From a virus: 28,142 bases of DNA. Both the position numbers and the translations under genes were made by a program. Where the stretch lies: IMG/VR virus record IMGVR_UViG_3300044637_000057, positions 1 to 28,142 of that record; one strand, written 5' to 3'. Numbering within the stretch: the stretch's first letter is position 1; every line of letters starts with the position of its first letter. Of the stretch, positions 1-7,710 are shown piece by piece. Below the pieces are notes generated by a model. The model saw only the letters and a list, made by a program, of their open reading frames with translations, ran no database searches and was not told where the DNA came from.

Positions 1-120
1 TCTTCGAAGAAAGTATATCGCCGTGCCGACCTGATCCGGCTACGTATGACCGATCCAAACCGCTATGAGGCTTTGCAACCTGAAATTATGGCTGCATACT
101 CTGAAGGTAGGGTCAAATAA
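1..120 (+). CDS. 3' end of upstream virion-assembly gene (probable scaffold)
   Basis: The first frame is open from the window edge to a TAA at 118-120 and encodes the last 39 residues of a protein, ending in a charged tail with the run TDPNRYEALQPEIMAAYSEG. Short charged C-termini of this style, placed directly before a podovirus major capsid gene, are typical of capsid scaffolding/assembly proteins. The position supports that role, but the fragment is too short to prove it. The gene is cut by the window edge, not broken. A 38-base AT-rich spacer separates it from the capsid gene. Confidence 0.6.
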   Translation, partial: SSKKVYRRADLIRLRMTDPNRYEALQPEIMAAYSEGRVK

Positions 121-158
121 TTTATTTTTATATTAATTAATTCTTAGGAGAATTTAAA

Positions 159-1085
159 ATGGCTTTAGGTACAGATAACGTTACAACAACAACCGCAGCA
201 ACGTTCATTCCAGAAATCTGGTCTGATGAAATTGTTGCTGCTTACAAGAAAAGCTTGGTCGCTGCCAACCTGATCAAGAAGATGAGCTTTAAGGGCAAGA
301 AAGGTGACACCGTTCACATTCCTGCACCTACCCGTGGTTCCGCTTCTGCTAAGGCTGCGTCTACCCAAGTGACTTTAATTGCAGCCACTGAAGGTGAGCG
401 TGTCATTAGCATCAACCAACACTGGGAATACTCGCGTCTGATCGAAGACATCGTGGAAGCCCAAGCATTGACTTCGCTGCGTCAGTTCTACACTGATGAC
501 GCTGGTTACGCTCTCGGCTTGAAAGTTGACAGCAGCATTATCCAGTTGGGTCGTGGTGTTAACGGTGGTAACATCGCTAACTCTGCTTACGCTGGTGCTT
601 TCTCTGGTGCTGACGGTACTACTGCTTACAACGCAAGTGCTAACACTGGTTCCGGTGCTTTGACTGATGCTGCTATTCGCCGCGCCATTCAGCGTTTGGA
701 CGACAACGACATTCCTATGGATGGCCGTTTCTTGATCGTTCCTCCTTCTAGCCGTAACACCTTGATGGGTATCGCTCGTTTCACTGAGCAAGCCTTCGTG
801 GGTGAGACAGGTGCTTCTAACACCATCCGTAACGGTGAAATTGGTAACGTGTACGGTATCCCCGTCTTCGTGTCCAACAACTCCGATACAACTTCTGGCA
901 CTACCGCTACTCGCGTGTGCTTGATGGCTCACAAAGACTTCGGTGTTCTGGTTGAGCAGATGGGTGTTCGCACTCAGACTCAGTACAAACAAGAGTGGTT
1001 AGCCAACTTGTTCACTGCTGACGTTCTGTACGGTGTTGCTGAGTTGCGTGACAACGCTGCTGTTGCTCTGACAGTTCCAGCTTAA
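159..1085 (+). CDS. major capsid protein
   Basis: This 308-aa protein is the probable major head protein. It starts MALGTDNVTTTTAATFIPEI, continues with a long amphipathic stretch (about residues 20-45, WSDEIVAAYKKSLVAANLIK), then the GDTVHIPAPTRGSA strand, and has many Gly/Ala/Asn-rich beta segments. This is the style of HK97-fold coat proteins of podoviruses. A strong Shine-Dalgarno (AGGAG) sits 8 bases before the ATG. Codons are markedly biased to C/T-ending forms (GGT, GCT, AAC, CGT) compared with neighbours, as expected for the most highly expressed virion gene. It lies between a scaffold-like gene end and a strong terminator, as in T7 gene 10. Family assignment rests on sequence style and synteny, since no unique catalytic motif exists for coat proteins. 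Confidence 0.85.
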   Translation: MALGTDNVTTTTAATFIPEIWSDEIVAAYKKSLVAANLIKKMSFKGKKGDTVHIPAPTRGSASAKAASTQVTLIAATEGERVISINQHWEYSRLIEDIVEAQALTSLRQFYTDDAGYALGLKVDSSIIQLGRGVNGGNIANSAYAGAFSGADGTTAYNASANTGSGALTDAAIRRAIQRLDDNDIPMDGRFLIVPPSSRNTLMGIARFTEQAFVGETGASNTIRNGEIGNVYGIPVFVSNNSDTTSGTTATRVCLMAHKDFGVLVEQMGVRTQTQYKQEWLANLFTADVLYGVAELRDNAAVALTVPA

Positions 1086-1106
1086 GCTTATAGCATAAGT
1101 TAAATC

Positions 1107-1138
1107 GGTTCCCCGCTCACAAGGTGGGGAGCCTTTTT
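1107..1138 (+). terminator. rho-independent terminator after the capsid gene
   Basis: An 8-bp stem (GGTTCCCC at 1107-1114 with GGGGAGCC at 1126-1133, one T-G wobble) closes an 11-base loop and is followed by five T residues. It stands 21 bases past the capsid stop codon, the same place as the T-phi terminator of T7. It probably lowers transcription of the downstream virion genes relative to the coat gene. Confidence 0.85.
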
Positions 1139-1187
1139 CATATGCTTTTAAAGTATTGTGTAAAGTATATAAGAAAGGTAATAAATT

Positions 1188-1379
1188 ATGGCTAAATTTA
1201 AGTGTAATCATTCGGGTAATATTGTTGAGTTTCTCTTGGAGCATGACATTAAGACAATGCGAGTACATCCTGAGTACACTGAGATTGTTGTTGAAGAAAC
1301 CCCTGTTAAAACTACTACTAAGAAGGTGAAACAAGATGAGACCAGTATCGGTAGGAACGACACTAACAACAACGACTAA
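1188..1379 (+). CDS. small conserved-type phage protein next to capsid
   Basis: A 63-aa protein starting MAKFKCNHSGNIVEF, followed by a segment with HPEYTEIVVEE and a Lys/Thr-rich, then Asn/Asp-rich, tail. An AAAGG motif lies about 8 bases before the ATG. Short proteins of this form (a KFKC..SGN..EF start followed by HPEY.E) are often found beside capsid genes of tailed phages; no function is established. The last 44 bases overlap the next gene in another frame, so its Thr/Asn/Asp-rich C-terminus is constrained by that gene. Confidence 0.7.
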   Translation: MAKFKCNHSGNIVEFLLEHDIKTMRVHPEYTEIVVEETPVKTTTKKVKQDETSIGRNDTNNND

Positions 1380-1668
1380 GACTACAGTTTACACGGTTCC
1401 CACAGGCTATTATGCTATGTGGAACCTTGCTTACGCTGTAAACCACTCAGGCAACAATAAACACGTTGACATTATTTGGTACGATGCCAGTGATAATCTT
1501 GAGCATTTTGTCATAGATAATTATGTCTTAACTCCTACTCAGTTTATTAAGTTTGATGGTGGTGCTTACATTGTGTTAGAAGAAGGTGATCAAGTTCGGG
1601 TTCAAATTGAATCAGGAGCTACAATGAATGTGATTAATACGTTTGAATTACATCGTAACAAAGGTTGA
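1336..1668 (+). CDS. small beta-rich virion-type protein
   Basis: A 110-aa protein with alternating hydrophobic and polar strands (YTVPTGYYAMWNLAYAVNHS, VDIIWYDASDN, GGAYIVLEEGDQVRVQIESG) and no signal peptide or membrane segment. It reads like a compact beta-sandwich, as in head decoration or head-fibre proteins, but I do not recognise a named family. AAGGTG lies 8 bases before the ATG. The start overlaps the preceding gene by 44 bases. Its place between capsid and fibre genes supports a virion role. Confidence 0.65.
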   Translation: MRPVSVGTTLTTTTKTTVYTVPTGYYAMWNLAYAVNHSGNNKHVDIIWYDASDNLEHFVIDNYVLTPTQFIKFDGGAYIVLEEGDQVRVQIESGATMNVINTFELHRNKG

Positions 1669-1673
1669 ATAAA

Positions 1674-3782
1674 ATGGAAGCATGGGATTACGACAAATAT
1701 GTCCAAGGTTTAAAATCTGGTAATGTAGACTTTAATCAAGAGTTTGCAAAGATGGGTGGCTTGGCTGCTCGTAGTACCCAAAACCTTTACCGTGAAATCT
1801 TAGCACAGCAAGCCGCAGGTTCTTCTGACTTCTGGTACGCAGGTAATACAGCCTCAAAAGAAGCAGCTGCTGCAGATTTTGCTTTACGTTTAGCTGAGAA
1901 TGGTATTGGTTCGTTAAGTCAGTTAGGTCAAATCACAATACCGGGAGGTGTTGATGGCGAAGGTGGGAGTATGCCTGATGAACAGGTTACAATTAATACA
2001 ACCACAGGTCAACCTATTCCTCGACCAGAACTTTTAGGTAGAGGTAACCGTGATTTAGATATTGATTATAATCTAATCTTTACCGCTAATGGGCAAGTTA
2101 TTCCCTACACGAGTAATCGTGAAAGTAGCTGGATGAGTTTTAGAGAGAATGCTCTTAAACCTGCTGCCTCTTTTGCCTTAGCATATTTTGGAGCACCTAT
2201 GATTGGTGCTGCTGTAGCTCCTGCTGCCACTGCTGCTACTCAGGCTGCTATTGGAGGAGCTATCGCAGGCGGTGGTTCTGCTGCTCTGACAGACGGTAAT
2301 GTTCTCCAAGGTGCTTTGTTAGGCGGTGCAGGTGGTTACTTACGAGGTGCTGCTTCTGTTCCTGCCAGTGACTCTATTTATTCATTAGCTACAGGTACGC
2401 CTAACCTAGACTACATGGGTGGCGGTCAAGGCTTGATGTCCACAGGTTCAGCTAATTTAGCTTCTATGGGTGGTGCTCAAGGATTGCAGATTCTCGCAGG
2501 TCTTCCTTCGACAACAGTAGCAGAAGCTTTAAATACTTTTGGAGGTGTAAATCCTTCAGTATTACCCGGAATGGGTGCTGGTACGGGTATTACACTTAAC
2601 ACACCTACAGGCTTAGTGACAGGTACAGGAACCATCAATCCCGGTAATGTTATCAGCGAGACAGGTATTAATACTGGTTTCAATACAACAGATTTTCTCA
2701 ATGCCAATGTTGGTGCAGGTCTTGGGACAACACTAGCAGATGTAAATACAGGTATCAATAGCGGTGCAACCACTGCTGGTACTTCTACAAGTGGTTTAAC
2801 CAATAGTCAGATAGCTAGTCTTTTAAACGCAGGTCTTGGTTTAGCTGGTTTAGGCGCTACTGCTGGTATAGGTAGTGGGGGTGCTTCAACTACTATGCAA
2901 AGTCCTACACAAGGATTAGCAGCTTATACTCCTGAATACTATCAGCAGTTACAGCAGTATTACAATTCTTATTTGCCTCAGACTCCTCGTGATGTAGTGA
3001 CTCCGTTGCAACAATGGTATAGTGGTGCATTTGGTCAAACACCCCCTACCTATGCTTCCATTGCAGCAAATACTGCTGTTAATGTACCAAACAATACAGG
3101 TTCTATTACTGATCCTGCATTAGTAGCTGCTATCAATGCACTTACCAACAGAACAGCAACTACAGCAACGACAGGAACTACAGCAAGACCAGTAACACCT
3201 ACTGCTGTTACTCCAGTAACACCTGTTACAACTACTGCTCCTCCTTCTGGTCTATTAAACAGTGCTCTTTTAAATGATTCTGTTTATCGTGACACAGCAC
3301 AAGCGGTGGCTGCAACAGGAACTCCTGCTCAAAAGGCTGAGTGGTACAACAGTATGCTGAGTAGCGGCTATGATGATGCGTCTGTTAAAGCTTTGGTAGA
3401 CAGTGCTGTAGGCCAACAGACAGCTTCTGATTGGGCTTATTTGCAACAGCTTGCTGCATCACAAACTGCTCAACCAGAAGTTTATCAGCCCCCTGTGTAT
3501 CAGCCTGAAGTCTACCAACCTCCTGCGGTTTCGGTTCAGCCTCCTATAAACCCTCCTCTTCCTGTTTCTTCTAATTTATCATTATTTAATGATGCTGTTT
3601 ATCGCGATACGGCACAAACAGTAGCCTCGACAGGTACACCTGCTCAGAAGGCTGAATGGTATAACAGCATGATTGGTAGTGGCTATAGTGATGCTGCTGT
3701 AAAAGCTTTAGTAGACAGTGCCGTAGGCCCTCAAAGTAGCTCCGATTGGGCTTACTTACAACAATTAGCAGCTTCTCGTTAA
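1674..3782 (+). CDS. large virion protein with duplicated C-terminal module
   Basis: A 702-aa protein of unrecognised family. The ATG at 1674 is chosen over an upstream TTG at 1665 because AAAGG at 1660-1664 is spaced 9 bases from it. Order of parts: a charged N-terminus (1-90), a hydrophobic Ala/Gly-rich stretch near residues 165-230 resembling glycine-zipper segments, a long Thr/Gly/Asn-rich region (230-420), a Tyr/Gln-rich part with QQLQQYYNSYLPQTP, a Thr/Pro linker, then two near-identical 66-residue modules (531-596 and 636-701) joined by a Pro-rich linker repeating PEVYQPPVYQ. The modules carry VYRDTAQ, TPAQKAEWYNSM and SDWAYLQQLAAS. It is probably part of the particle or its adsorption apparatus, from low complexity and position. 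Confidence 0.6.
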   Translation: MEAWDYDKYVQGLKSGNVDFNQEFAKMGGLAARSTQNLYREILAQQAAGSSDFWYAGNTASKEAAAADFALRLAENGIGSLSQLGQITIPGGVDGEGGSMPDEQVTINTTTGQPIPRPELLGRGNRDLDIDYNLIFTANGQVIPYTSNRESSWMSFRENALKPAASFALAYFGAPMIGAAVAPAATAATQAAIGGAIAGGGSAALTDGNVLQGALLGGAGGYLRGAASVPASDSIYSLATGTPNLDYMGGGQGLMSTGSANLASMGGAQGLQILAGLPSTTVAEALNTFGGVNPSVLPGMGAGTGITLNTPTGLVTGTGTINPGNVISETGINTGFNTTDFLNANVGAGLGTTLADVNTGINSGATTAGTSTSGLTNSQIASLLNAGLGLAGLGATAGIGSGGASTTMQSPTQGLAAYTPEYYQQLQQYYNSYLPQTPRDVVTPLQQWYSGAFGQTPPTYASIAANTAVNVPNNTGSITDPALVAAINALTNRTATTATTGTTARPVTPTAVTPVTPVTTTAPPSGLLNSALLNDSVYRDTAQAVAATGTPAQKAEWYNSMLSSGYDDASVKALVDSAVGQQTASDWAYLQQLAASQTAQPEVYQPPVYQPEVYQPPAVSVQPPINPPLPVSSNLSLFNDAVYRDTAQTVASTGTPAQKAEWYNSMIGSGYSDAAVKALVDSAVGPQSSSDWAYLQQLAASR
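3264..3776 (+). repeat. two in-frame copies of a 198-bp coding module
   Basis: Copy 1 is 3264-3461 and copy 2 is 3579-3776, each exactly 66 codons, separated by 117 bases encoding a Pro-rich linker. The proteins are nearly identical (TGTPAQKAEWYNSM is shared), while many third codon positions differ. This indicates an old duplication kept by selection on the protein. Confidence 0.9.
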
Positions 3783-3798
3783 TCTCTAAGGAATAAGA

Positions 3799-5376
3799 AT
3801 GTCCTCAACAATCATTACAAAGAATAGTAGCACAGCCTCTGCTGTACCTGCAGCAGGAGACTTAACTAAAGGTGAGTTGGCTGTCAACGTTACCGATAAG
3901 AAGTTATATACCAAAGATAATAGTGCTGCTATTGTCAAGATTGTAGGCTCCTTAGGTAACCAAGAAGCTAATGCTGTAGCCATCACTGGCGGTACAGTTG
4001 CTGGTGTTGCCCAAACAGGCGGTACAATCAATAACACACCTATTGGTGCTACTACTGCCTCCGCTGTAACAGGTACAGTTGTCACAGCTACTACAGGCTT
4101 TGTAGGTAACGTGACAGGCGCTGTGACAGGTAACGTCACTGGTAACGTCACAGGTAATGTGACAGGTAACGTCACAGGTAACTTGACAGGTAACGTAACA
4201 GCAACTAGCGGTTCATCTACATTCAACAACGTAACCATCAGTGGTTCGTTGGATATGGATGCAGGTACTTCTGCTACCATTACTGGTTTGCCTACTCCTG
4301 TTAATAACAGCGATGCAGCTAACAAGATTTATGTTGATACAGCTATCAGCAACTTAATTGATGGTGCTCCTGCTAACTTAGATACCCTGAATGAGATTGC
4401 TGCTGCTCTGAATGATGATGCTAACATTGCAGCAACATTAACAGCCTCTATTGCTACTAAAGTATCTAAAGCTGGTGATAGCATGACAGGTGCTTTGGCT
4501 ATGGGCACTAACAAGATCACAGGTCTGGGTACACCTACAGCAGGCACTGATGCTGCTACTAAAACTTATGTTGATACAGCGGATGCCTTAAAGCTTAGCT
4601 TGACAGGTGGCACTATGTCTGGTGCTATCGCTATGGGGAGCAATAAGATCACAGGCTTAGGTACTCCTACTGTTGATGCTGACGCAACTACAAAACTATA
4701 TGTCGATGGTATCTTAGGTTCTGCCACTTCTGCTGCGACTTCGGCATCGGCTGCTGCTACCAGTGCTACCAACGCAGCAAACTCAGCAACTGCAGCCTCT
4801 ACAAGTGCTTCTTCCGCTTCTGCTAGTGCTACCTCTGCTGCTGCTTCTTTGGACAGCTTTGATGATCGTTACTTAGGCTCTAAAACTACTGATCCTACTG
4901 TTGATAATGACGGTAACGCACTGCTTACAGGTGCTTTGTATTGGAACAGTACAAACTCACGAATGGAAGTTTATACAGGAACAGCTTGGTTAGAATTCTA
5001 TCCTGCTACTAATCCTGTTGAACAATCTGATATTGGCACAGCACCTAATGAAGTTCCTTTGAACCAATACTTAGGTAAGTTAGCTTATGAGGATGTGTTA
5101 GGTTTATTTGCAACATTAAACCCTGCACCTACGATTGCATCTGCTGCAACCATTCAGCCTTTAACACCTATTACTTTTGTTTCGGGTATTACAACAATCA
5201 ACACAATCACAGTTCCCGCTGAGTTTGTTGGTGGTGGTCAGATTACTTTGATTCCAACAGGGATATTTTTAACTGGAACATCTGGAAACATTGCAGTTGC
5301 AACAACTTCAGTGGTTAGCAGGGCATTAATAATGACTTATGACGCAGCCACTGCCAAGTGGTATCCCTCTTACTAA
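3799..5376 (+). CDS. tail fibre protein, repeat-rich
   Basis: A 525-aa fibre. The N-terminus (1-50) has the GDLTKGELAVNVTDKKLYTKD motif common to phage fibre attachment domains. Next come a GNVT tetrapeptide repeat (103-134), three KITGLGTPT...YVD type units ending near 180, 260 and 303, an Ala/Ser/Thr-rich segment (307-350) suited to a trimeric coiled coil, a DDRYLGSKTTDPTVD segment with GALYWNSTNSRMEVYTGTAWL, and a unique C-terminal domain (about 400-525) that probably faces the host. AAGGA lies 7 bases before the ATG. It is followed after 9 bases by the spike gene. The family call rests on these recurrent fibre motifs; receptor specificity cannot be read. Confidence 0.85.
   Translation: MSSTIITKNSSTASAVPAAGDLTKGELAVNVTDKKLYTKDNSAAIVKIVGSLGNQEANAVAITGGTVAGVAQTGGTINNTPIGATTASAVTGTVVTATTGFVGNVTGAVTGNVTGNVTGNVTGNVTGNLTGNVTATSGSSTFNNVTISGSLDMDAGTSATITGLPTPVNNSDAANKIYVDTAISNLIDGAPANLDTLNEIAAALNDDANIAATLTASIATKVSKAGDSMTGALAMGTNKITGLGTPTAGTDAATKTYVDTADALKLSLTGGTMSGAIAMGSNKITGLGTPTVDADATTKLYVDGILGSATSAATSASAAATSATNAANSATAASTSASSASASATSAAASLDSFDDRYLGSKTTDPTVDNDGNALLTGALYWNSTNSRMEVYTGTAWLEFYPATNPVEQSDIGTAPNEVPLNQYLGKLAYEDVLGLFATLNPAPTIASAATIQPLTPITFVSGITTINTITVPAEFVGGGQITLIPTGIFLTGTSGNIAVATTSVVSRALIMTYDAATAKWYPSY
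4105..4200 (+). repeat. 12-bp tandem repeat encoding GNVT units
   Basis: Eight consecutive 12-base units close to GGTAACGTCACA encode GNVT or variants (GAVT, GNLT). Units ending GTGACA and GTCACA alternate, so adjacent units form short inverted repeats. The unit is a multiple of three, so copy-number change would keep the reading frame. Confidence 0.9.
4477..4707 (+). repeat. duplicated KITGLGTPT/YVD fibre unit
   Basis: Two units of about 100 bases (near 4477-4578 and 4606-4707) encode MTGALAMGTNKITGLGTPT...YVD and MSGAIAMGSNKITGLGTPT...YVD. A more diverged third unit (ITGLPTPV...IYVD) ends near 4338. Such units are typical of repetitive shaft segments in tail fibres. Confidence 0.8.
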
Positions 5377-5385
5377 GGAATCAAT

Positions 5386-7215
5386 ATGGCTATTCAATCT
5401 AATTTCCCTGCAATCAAGCCAACACTGCTGCTTGACTTCGCCAACACCAAGCAACTTGATCCAAGAATCGCCTTCACCCGAGCCAGCACTGCTACCTACT
5501 ACGGCACTCAAACGGCTAAGGCCGAGGAGAATTTGGTTTTGCAGTCGCAGGACTTCACAACTACTTGGACAACAGCAAGCCAGAACGCAACTGTTACGGC
5601 GAACACGACTGCCGCCCCTGATGGCACGACCACCGCCGACACCCTAACCGATAACGCAACTAGCGGTGTTCACCGTGTCGCTCAGACAATCACAACCAGC
5701 AACAACAATCAGTTAGTCCTAAGTTGCTTTCTGAAGTACAGCACAATGCAATGGGTTTCGCTGTCTGCCGCAACCAATACGGGGCAATGGGCTGGCGCTA
5801 AGTTTGATGTTCAGAATGGAGTGCTTGGTAGCACCAGCCAGCAAGGAACTGATTGGACTGCCAACTCATCTTCAATTACCTCAGTCGGCAACGGTTGGTA
5901 TCGCTGCGTTCTTGTGCTCACTCCGGGTAACTCTGGGTCGCTTGGTGTATATGTTAACGGCGCAGCTGATGGCACTACGTTTACAACAAGTCAGCGAGGA
6001 GCAGAGGTTTACACGGGTGCAAGCAGTTCAGTGTTTGTCTGGGGCGCTCAACTAGAGCAACGCTCCGCAGTCACAGCCTACACACCCACAACCACTACAC
6101 CGATCACCAACTACATCCCTCAACTTCTGACTGCTGCAAGTGGTGTGGCACGGTTTGACCACAACCCAACTACGTTTGAGAGCTTGGGGCTGGAGATTGA
6201 AGAGCAGCGAACGAACTTGCTGACTTACTCTGAGCAGTTTAATAATGCGGCTTGGACAAAAACAAACTCAACAATTACAGCAAACACAATTATTGCACCT
6301 GACGGAACACTTACTGGCGATAAGCACGTACCAAACAATGGAGCAACCCTTGGCACTGGAGCAAGTTCTACCAGAGTGTTTCAATCCCCTACTTTGGTTT
6401 CTGGCACAGTTTATACGCTGACGTTTTACGCAAAGGCAGCGGAGTACGACCAATTTCAAATGTCAGTTATTACTACGCCTACTTTGTCGGCTGCTTTTTC
6501 ATTGACAGCAGGCACAGTTTTGTCTGGAACTGGAGCAACAATTACTGCGGTTGGCAACGGCTGGTACAGATGCAGTTTACCTTTTACTTCCGACATTACA
6601 GGTTCTTTGCAAATTAGGTGGTCAGGCAATTCAAGCACCACATCAACAGGCGATGGCTACAGCGGCATCTACATCTGGGGCGCTCAACTGGAAGCCGGAG
6701 CATTTGCCACCAGCTACATCCAAACAGTGGCCTCACAGGTCACACGTTCGGCTGACGCTGCAAGCATGACGGGAACGAACTTCAGCAGTTGGTATAACCA
6801 AGCGGAGGGGACTGTTTATTCCGAGGCAAGCACATTTGATGCTTCTGTAGTTCGTTCAGCATTTTCTGCCAGCGATGGGACAACAACATTTAGAGTTTTG
6901 ACCGCACATGGCACAGGCGCAAGGGGGTTTGTTGCCAATAACGGCACACAGATGTCTCAGACTATTGCTTCTGTTGCGTTTTCCAATAATACGTTTTCCA
7001 AAATGTCTGTGGCTTATGCTGTTAACAACGGCAACGCTGCTGCAAACGGTACGCTTGGCACACTTGATACAACCATGACAATTCCAGTAGTTACACAACT
7101 GCAAATTGGCTTACAGACGGGTAGCGCAACTCAAACTTTAAATGGCACAATTAAAAAGATAGCCTACTACCCCCTGCGTGTCACCGATGCTCAGTTGCAA
7201 GCCCTCACAAGTTAA
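5386..7215 (+). CDS. receptor-binding spike with two carbohydrate-binding-like modules
   Basis: A 609-aa protein with a short N-terminal segment holding LLLDFANTKQLDPRIAFTRA (1-35), usual in phage head-spike/tail-spike proteins. Two related jelly-roll-like modules follow: residues 49-224 and 277-436. Each begins with an NL..S..F....W pattern, contains GNGWYRC, and ends WGAQLE. The C-terminal part (about 460-609) resembles a LamG/concanavalin-type lectin domain (WYNQAEGTVYSEAS early, IKKIAYYPLRVTDAQLQALT at the end). Such proteins bind cell-surface glycans. AAGGA precedes the ATG. Base composition is richer in G+C and C-ending codons than neighbouring genes, suggesting module exchange. No catalytic residues for glycan cleavage are recognisable. 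Confidence 0.8.
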   Translation: MAIQSNFPAIKPTLLLDFANTKQLDPRIAFTRASTATYYGTQTAKAEENLVLQSQDFTTTWTTASQNATVTANTTAAPDGTTTADTLTDNATSGVHRVAQTITTSNNNQLVLSCFLKYSTMQWVSLSAATNTGQWAGAKFDVQNGVLGSTSQQGTDWTANSSSITSVGNGWYRCVLVLTPGNSGSLGVYVNGAADGTTFTTSQRGAEVYTGASSSVFVWGAQLEQRSAVTAYTPTTTTPITNYIPQLLTAASGVARFDHNPTTFESLGLEIEEQRTNLLTYSEQFNNAAWTKTNSTITANTIIAPDGTLTGDKHVPNNGATLGTGASSTRVFQSPTLVSGTVYTLTFYAKAAEYDQFQMSVITTPTLSAAFSLTAGTVLSGTGATITAVGNGWYRCSLPFTSDITGSLQIRWSGNSSTTSTGDGYSGIYIWGAQLEAGAFATSYIQTVASQVTRSADAASMTGTNFSSWYNQAEGTVYSEASTFDASVVRSAFSASDGTTTFRVLTAHGTGARGFVANNGTQMSQTIASVAFSNNTFSKMSVAYAVNNGNAAANGTLGTLDTTMTIPVVTQLQIGLQTGSATQTLNGTIKKIAYYPLRVTDAQLQALTS

Positions 7216-7224
7216 GGACACATC

Positions 7225-7452
7225 ATGGACTATTACCTCGCCTTTCCTGACCAAGCTGCTGCTGATGCAGTGTTATACGGTGCAGAAGATAAACCTAACT
7301 ATGCCAACATTGACATTATCGGAACCATCTACAAAGATGAACAAGCTATCTCTGGATGGCACATTAATGTACGTTTAGTAGATGGAGAAGACTCTAGTGC
7401 TTTGACATCATTTGAAGTAACACCCACGACACCTGTTCGTGTCTGGGCCTAA
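7225..7452 (+). CDS. small phage protein downstream of tail spike
   Basis: A 75-aa acidic protein ([20 protein letters not shown] ... [13 protein letters not shown]...) with AAGGA 6 bases before its ATG. Proteins with this MDYYL.FPDE.....VL start and GWHVNVR core occur after tail fibre genes of proteobacterial phages and are usually left as hypothetical. A minor virion or fibre-assembly role is possible from position only. Confidence 0.65.
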   Translation: MDYYLAFPDQAAADAVLYGAEDKPNYANIDIIGTIYKDEQAISGWHINVRLVDGEDSSALTSFEVTPTTPVRVWA

Positions 7453-7462
7453 GGAGAATATT

Positions 7463-7651
7463 ATGCCTCTCAAAAAAGGTAAATCAGATAAGACTGTCAG
7501 CGAGAACATCTCCATGATGGTCAAAGAAGGTAAACCACAGAAACAAGCTGTTGCGATTGCTTTGTCAGAAGCAGGACGCTCCGCTGGTAGAGCTAAGCCT
7601 GAGCGTGGTAGCCGTACTAAGAAGAATAAAGATAAGAAGAAAAGTAAATAA
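7463..7651 (+). CDS. small basic DUF6496-like protein
   Basis: The ATG at 7463 is preferred over a GTG at 7439 because AAGGAG lies 7 bases before it. The 62-aa product begins [20 protein letters not shown], contains [18 protein letters not shown], and ends in a Lys/Arg-rich tail. This matches the short DUF6496-type proteins found widely in phages and bacteria, for which no function is known. The basic tail could contact nucleic acid; that is inference. Its end lies 3 bases from a strong promoter. Confidence 0.75.
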   Translation: MPLKKGKSDKTVSENISMMVKEGKPQKQAVAIALSEAGRSAGRAKPERGSRTKKNKDKKKSK

Positions 7652-7654
7652 TAG

Positions 7655-7683
7655 TTGACAAACAGCTAAAAATCTGGTATACT
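7655..7683 (+). promoter_or_regulatory. strong sigma70 promoter with extended -10
   Basis: TTGACA at 7655-7660 and TATACT at 7678-7683 are separated by exactly 17 bases, and a TG at 7675-7676 gives an extended -10. Five of six -10 bases and all -35 bases match consensus. A transcript would start near 7690, about 20 bases before the tail adaptor gene. It is the best promoter I can find in the window. Confidence 0.85.
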
Positions 7684-7710
7684 ATTATCTATATTTAAAG
7701 GAACATAAGG

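Noticed and set aside
375-992. 205-codon open frame antisense to the capsid gene
   Set aside because: It is a by-product of the strong codon bias in the capsid gene; no ribosome site, no recognisable motif, and it is Ser/Thr/Val-rich as expected from reading GCT/AAC-rich codons backwards.
1141-1187. Promoter in the gap after the capsid terminator
   Set aside because: A TATAAG-like element exists but no -35 close to consensus at proper spacing; AT-rich sequence alone can explain it.
4105-4200. Repeat array resembling a CRISPR
   Set aside because: Units are 12 bp, contiguous with no spacers, and in frame within the fibre gene.
3786-4325. 179-codon frame antisense to the fibre repeats
   Set aside because: Its PVTLPVTLPVT runs simply mirror the GNVT repeat DNA; no ribosome site or context.
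4600-4628. TTGACA elements within coding regions (near 4173, 4600, 10329)
   Set aside because: No -10 element at 16-18 bases; TTGACAGG is simply the Leu/Thr-Gly coding context.
5339-6055. Alternative-frame plus-strand ORFs at the start of the spike gene (102 and 83 codons)
   Set aside because: They overlap the spike frame, which has the recognisable modules; they reflect its higher GC content.
3799-7215. Diversity-generating retroelement target in the receptor-binding genes
   Set aside because: No reverse transcriptase gene and no template repeat of the spike or fibre ends was found in the window.
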